A DNA stretch of 64,000 nt from Allolobophora icterica (taxonomy: Eukaryota > Annelida > Clitellata > Crassiclitellata > Lumbricidae): NCBI GenBank assembly GCA_963556255.1, contig OY744609.1, positions 19,361,309 through 19,425,308 on the forward strand. The letters run 5' to 3'. A model generated the notes under the pieces. It was not told the origin of the DNA, made no database searches, and worked only from the letters and a program-made list of their open reading frames with translations. This document shows, piece after piece, positions 62,101 to 64,000 of the stretch. How positions within the stretch are numbered: the stretch's first letter is position 1; each line of letters begins with the position of its first letter. The translations under genes and the position numbers were made by a program.

Positions 62101-62663
62101 CAATACCATCATTCTAATGATCGAATAAAGAATTTGGGTTATTCGGTTGCTCTTGTGCTACTAAATGAAACTTCAGCCCAATAATTCAATGACCTCTGGT
62201 TCATTTAATATCTTAATAACTGTTCACTGCAACTGAATGTTGCAAAAAATAACTCCTTGAAATTGCCAACGCATGGAAGTGTGCCAATTACGAGTAATTA
62301 CCAGAAATTAGCAATGACTGCTTTATTACCGGCATTTGCAGTTTTCTCTTCTTCAAACTTCTTAAGCTGCTCCAAAAGAAGGCTCCTTCCGTTGTCATCA
62401 AGATGTGCAACAACGGTGTGGGCCTCGTCTGGTGTCGTCACGGCAACCGTAAAGGGAAAAGACGAGGGCATCCGATGGTGTGGGTGTCGAGGCCATGACA
62501 GTTTCGGGGCGCCAACCTTAACAGTCTGAGCTTTACCGTTCTGCGAGTTTTTGACAAGGAATCGCACCGAAATCCTGGCACCGAAATCTGTCCTATGACA
62601 CAAAAATTGGGACACAGAGGACTGAACCCGAACCGGCAACGATCGACAACACATCGCCAACAT
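53044..62663 (-). CDS. TMEM65: TMEM65 gene (mitochondrial inner-membrane protein), full span of coding exons
   Basis: Seven exons join in phase into 780 nt (259 residues plus stop; human TMEM65 has 240). TMEM65 is a mitochondrial inner-membrane protein reported to act in sodium-dependent calcium efflux and in heart conduction. Seen here: an Arg/Ser-rich N-terminus like a mitochondrial presequence, a cap helix (NGRSLLLEQLKKFEEEKTA, like ERSCLLKELHRFES), then three membrane segments: GLPFIGFGILDNGIMIVA, a Gly-rich segment (IDVTIGAMLGISTMA, then AAALGNLISDVAGVG), and ALGISLGCLIGMLPLLFF followed by a Lys/Glu tail. The ITPEQ block between segments 2 and 3 is also conserved. The ATG at 62661-62663 is the first after an in-frame TAA. 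The gene lies upstream of KANK on the same strand. Confidence 0.95.
53330..53632 (+). mobile_element. CR1/L2-like LINE 3' tail
   Basis: A decayed frame reads RSTLAQTRSLPTLGPSLWNF, then a SLSCEQRYTN-like end and a tail made of ATACGATATGATACGATA. Short repeat tails are typical of CR1/L2 3' ends. TMEM65 intron 6. Confidence 0.6.
54163..54268 (-). CDS. TMEM65: TMEM65 exon 6: soluble loop
   Basis: 106 nt; acceptor TTGGCTGTAG|GTCTGC, donor GCTTTC|GTTAGT; ends in phase 0. SAGYIETLFSRIGIRTPDIT then PEQ aligns with human LAGYVEALASRLGLSIPDLT then PKQ. Confidence 0.93.
54471..54743 (-). mobile_element. SINE family C, minus copy
   Basis: Read on the minus strand: GTATAGTGGTTATTGTGC head, B box within GGGGCTTCAAATCCCCGC, then TCAGCTATAATGAG, CACTTCATACCCATGGCTG-like end. 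TMEM65 intron 5. Confidence 0.75.
55162..55204 (-). CDS. TMEM65: TMEM65 exon 5: end of second membrane segment
   Basis: 43 nt; acceptor GTGTTTGCAG|CTGCTG, donor GTAGG|GTGAGT; phase 1 in, 2 out. AAALGNLISDVAGVG matches human AAALGNLVSDLAGLG. Confidence 0.96.
55870..55924 (-). CDS. TMEM65: TMEM65 exon 4: start of second membrane segment
   Basis: 55 nt; acceptor TTGTTACAG|GGTGAA, donor GGCAG|GTTGGC; phase 0 in, 1 out. GEYIDVTIGAMLGISTMA matches human GTHIEMSIGIILGISTMA. Confidence 0.96.
56065..56502. mobile_element. PIF/Harbinger-type MITE, 438 bp, TMEM65 intron 3
   Basis: GGGGCCATCCATATATT at the left is inverted at the right (ATATATGGATGGCCCC), and TAA flanks both ends. A 3-bp TWA duplication with a GGGGCC start is typical of PIF/Harbinger (ISL2EU-like) elements as I recall them. 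Confidence 0.78.
56646..56912 (-). mobile_element. SINE family C, minus copy
   Basis: Minus strand reads GTGTAGTGGTTAGCATGC, GGGGCTCAAATCCCCGCC, then the same body and a CTTAAGGGACTGCTCTTC end. TMEM65 intron 3, about 140 bp from the Harbinger MITE. Confidence 0.78.
57124..57191 (-). CDS. TMEM65: TMEM65 exon 3: first membrane segment
   Basis: 68 nt; acceptor CTTTTTCAG|TATTC, donor GTTGCT|GTAAGT. GLPFIGFGILDNGIMIVA is nearly identical to human AIPFIGFGFLDNAIMIVA, the family hallmark. Confidence 0.97.
58051..58101 (-). CDS. TMEM65: TMEM65 exon 2
   Basis: 51 nt; acceptor TTTTATAG|GTGATG, donor TTCGATG|GTATGC; phase 1 in and out. EVPPTVAKSQLFD aligns with the human linker APPPTPGQLR. Confidence 0.85.
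59240..59425 (+). mobile_element. CR1-like LINE relic, left half (YADD box)
   Basis: The frame reads HAVLGQLYADDVQAYLRM, the YADD box, preceded by a degraded LGPLLYIIYTSEL. It stops at the hAT-like insertion; the right half resumes at 61169. Confidence 0.75.
59426..61160. mobile_element. 1735-bp hAT-like element nested in a CR1-like relic
   Basis: Perfect 15-bp inverted repeats TATACCCCTAAGCCG (59426-59440) and CGGCTTAGGGGTATA (61146-61160), with 8-bp flanks CGTATATA at 59418-59425 and 61161-61168. Both subterminal zones carry dense AGCCG/CGGCT motifs, a usual transposase-binding layout. No transposase is seen; only short frames occur (for example from 59871). It lies in TMEM65 intron 1. Confidence 0.87.
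61169..61920 (+). mobile_element. CR1-like LINE relic, right half
   Basis: It continues the left half: FSSVVCDLGITLDQELTYAP, then TATLIHSFVTARLDYC and a LLGLAPAYL-like end, all with frameshifts. Together the halves give one LINE copy split by the element at 59426-61160. Confidence 0.75.
62330..62663 (-). CDS. TMEM65: TMEM65 exon 1: presequence and cap helix
   Basis: 334 nt, ending GCCG|GTAATA in phase 1. It encodes MLAMCCRSLPVRVQSSVSQ and more Arg/Ser-rich sequence, then TPDEAHTVVAHLDDNGRSLL, the soluble helix. A second in-frame Met four codons on is an alternative start. Confidence 0.88.
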
Positions 62664-63094
62664 TGTACCTTGTGCCGATAGAGATATATGGGTCAGGTTC
62701 AAGGACGATTTCAATTAATAAGTAAGTAGCGCTGCTAAATCATGCATGACGATCACTTTAGTGCGTTTATAACAATTAAGGCGATTTTAAGTAGACCTAA
62801 CACCATCTACACATTTGAAAGTAATTATAACTTTTTATGAATTACAGTAAAATTAAATCGCCAAACTGAATCGCAAGATCACATCCAATCAATTCATTAA
62901 AAAACGAGTAGGATCGAGGTCATAATTATACGCAGGGGGTGTCTAGACCATAGAAACTTTGGAGCAAATGCTCCATCCAAAAATAGGGGGAAGATCCCTC
63001 AGTGTGTGTGCCACTATTTTAGGGGGCAAGGAAGGGGAAGAAGAGGGAGAAAAGGGGAAGTTGCTCCAATGACTTAAGGGGGATAGGTAGGCCT

Positions 63095-63245
63095 ATATCA
63101 AAGGGGCGAAAATCAAAAGGGCGCAATCAAAGGGGCGAAAATCAATAAAGCGAATGATAAATAAAGCGCATGTTCAAAAGGGCGAGAAGCAAAAGGGCGC
63201 ATGTTTAAAAGGGCGAATGTAAATAAAGAGCGTGTTTACGAGCGC
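63095..63245 (+). repeat. Short tandem repeat, AAAGGGGCGAAAATC type
   Basis: Units of 15-18 bp with core AAAGGGCG(A/C) alternate with AATAAAGCG. About nine degenerate copies upstream of TMEM65. Confidence 0.8.
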
Positions 63246-63381
63246 TTATATATAAAGACGAATAATACTGAAAAGAGTGAAACATGGAAAATGTAAACAT
63301 CTCGATCCTATTCCATAGCAAACAAGGATTAAAAAAACTACGATTCAGTGTCATATTATAAAGTGTCGATGTTGCTTATAG

Positions 63382-64000
63382 TGTAGCGTAACTACCCGGG
63401 GCAAGGCTACTGACCAGGATGGCCCTTCCCAGGTATCAGCGTGTCAACTCCTATGTCCGTGGTTCGGCTTCACTTAGTCAAGCTGAAGGCTTCAGACTCT
63501 GGTTCAGTTCAATCGTTTTATTCATGTAAAACAAACCGACTACCCGTCGGGTGAATCAAATGACAGTTACAAATCGTCAATGTACAATAAACCGCAAGTC
63601 CTACCGAAGAAGATTGTCCGCCACTACAATTCGCAGATGAAACCGTTCGCTACTCACGCTTGACAGTCCGTGTAACGCAACGCTTGACAGTTCATGTACC
63701 GCAACGCTTTACCGTCCGTGTATCGCAACGCTTGCGACGCCAAGTTCGCCAGGCGACGACGTGGATCCCAGTCCAGCTCGCAATCGCTTCCGAAGCGCCA
63801 CGCCCTTGTCACCGCCGACGACGACTAACTTCGCTACTCGACGACTAAGTTCGCCCGTCCGCTCGAGTGTCCTCTCCGACAGTGTCCTGACAGAGTGCGT
63901 CCGACGCAGAGCTCGACTGTCCAACCGAGAGTGCCTCGACTGTCCTCTCCGACTCTGACTGACTGACAGAGTGCGTCCGACGCAGTGCTCTGACCGAGTG
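63382..64000 (-). mobile_element. Possible end of a Ty3/gypsy-type LTR (partial)
   Basis: TGTAGCGTAACTACCCGGGG at the left edge looks like an inverted LTR terminus. On the minus strand an AATAAA (63517-63522) lies about 135 bp before that edge, as for an R/U5 boundary. Further in are GC-rich direct repeats (24-bp units near 63656-63735 and a 20-bp repeat GACAGAGTGCGTCCGACGCA near 63890 and 63966), like a U3 region. The other end is outside the window. It could instead be the 3' end of an ordinary gene. Confidence 0.42.

Noticed and set aside
62664..62714. Extended TMEM65 N-terminus reading KSSLNLTHIS
   Set aside because: It would need a TTG start directly after an in-frame TAA; the ATG at 62663 is the natural start.
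63709..63924. 71-residue minus open frame as a gene
   Set aside because: It lies in GC-rich direct repeats that fit an LTR U3 region better.

Overview
The window is eukaryotic and metazoan: split genes with GT-AG introns, tRNA-derived SINEs, LINE relics, many short TIR transposons and long microsatellites. The gene content (one KANK-type gene and a TMEM65 gene) and the frequent word TAGGCCTA(C) suggest an invertebrate deuterostome, perhaps an echinoderm or hemichordate. That placement is a guess from style. No prokaryotic operon, CRISPR array or confirmed RNA gene was seen.

Two protein-coding genes, both on the minus strand, were rebuilt exon by exon. (1) A KANK gene (KN motif and ankyrin repeat protein, a cortical adaptor between talin adhesions and microtubules) has coding exons from about 42.9 kb down to 8.0 kb. 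The eleven exons join in matching phases into an 1824-residue frame: basic/low-complexity N-terminus, KN motif, coiled coil, a very long disordered exon of 3164 nt that holds a five-copy tandem protein repeat, the ankyrin domain, and a short Ser-rich tail. A possible 33-nt in-phase cassette exon lies in the 14-kb first intron. (2) A TMEM65 gene (mitochondrial inner-membrane protein) has seven coding exons from 62.66 kb down to 53.04 kb and encodes 259 residues. The two genes are head to tail, about 10 kb apart.

Layout: 0-8 kb, SINE, minisatellite, a 1.6-kb hAT-like element, LINE tails, a large CA microsatellite, then the KANK 3' end; 8-29 kb, KANK exons 11 to 2, with a truncated RTE-type LINE, CR1-like relics, hAT-like elements and SINEs in the introns; 29-43 kb, KANK intron 1 and exon 1; 43-53 kb, intergenic, with CAGA and CA arrays and a LINE relic interrupted by a MITE; 53-62.7 kb, TMEM65, with a Harbinger-type MITE in intron 3 and a CR1-like relic split by a 1.7-kb hAT-like element in intron 1; 62.7-64 kb, short tandem repeats and what looks like the end of an LTR.

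The most notable signals are the tandemly repeated KANK exon, the candidate KANK microexon, and eight different hAT-like non-autonomous elements, most with readable 7-8 bp target-site duplications. All similarity statements come from recalled family features, not from a search.
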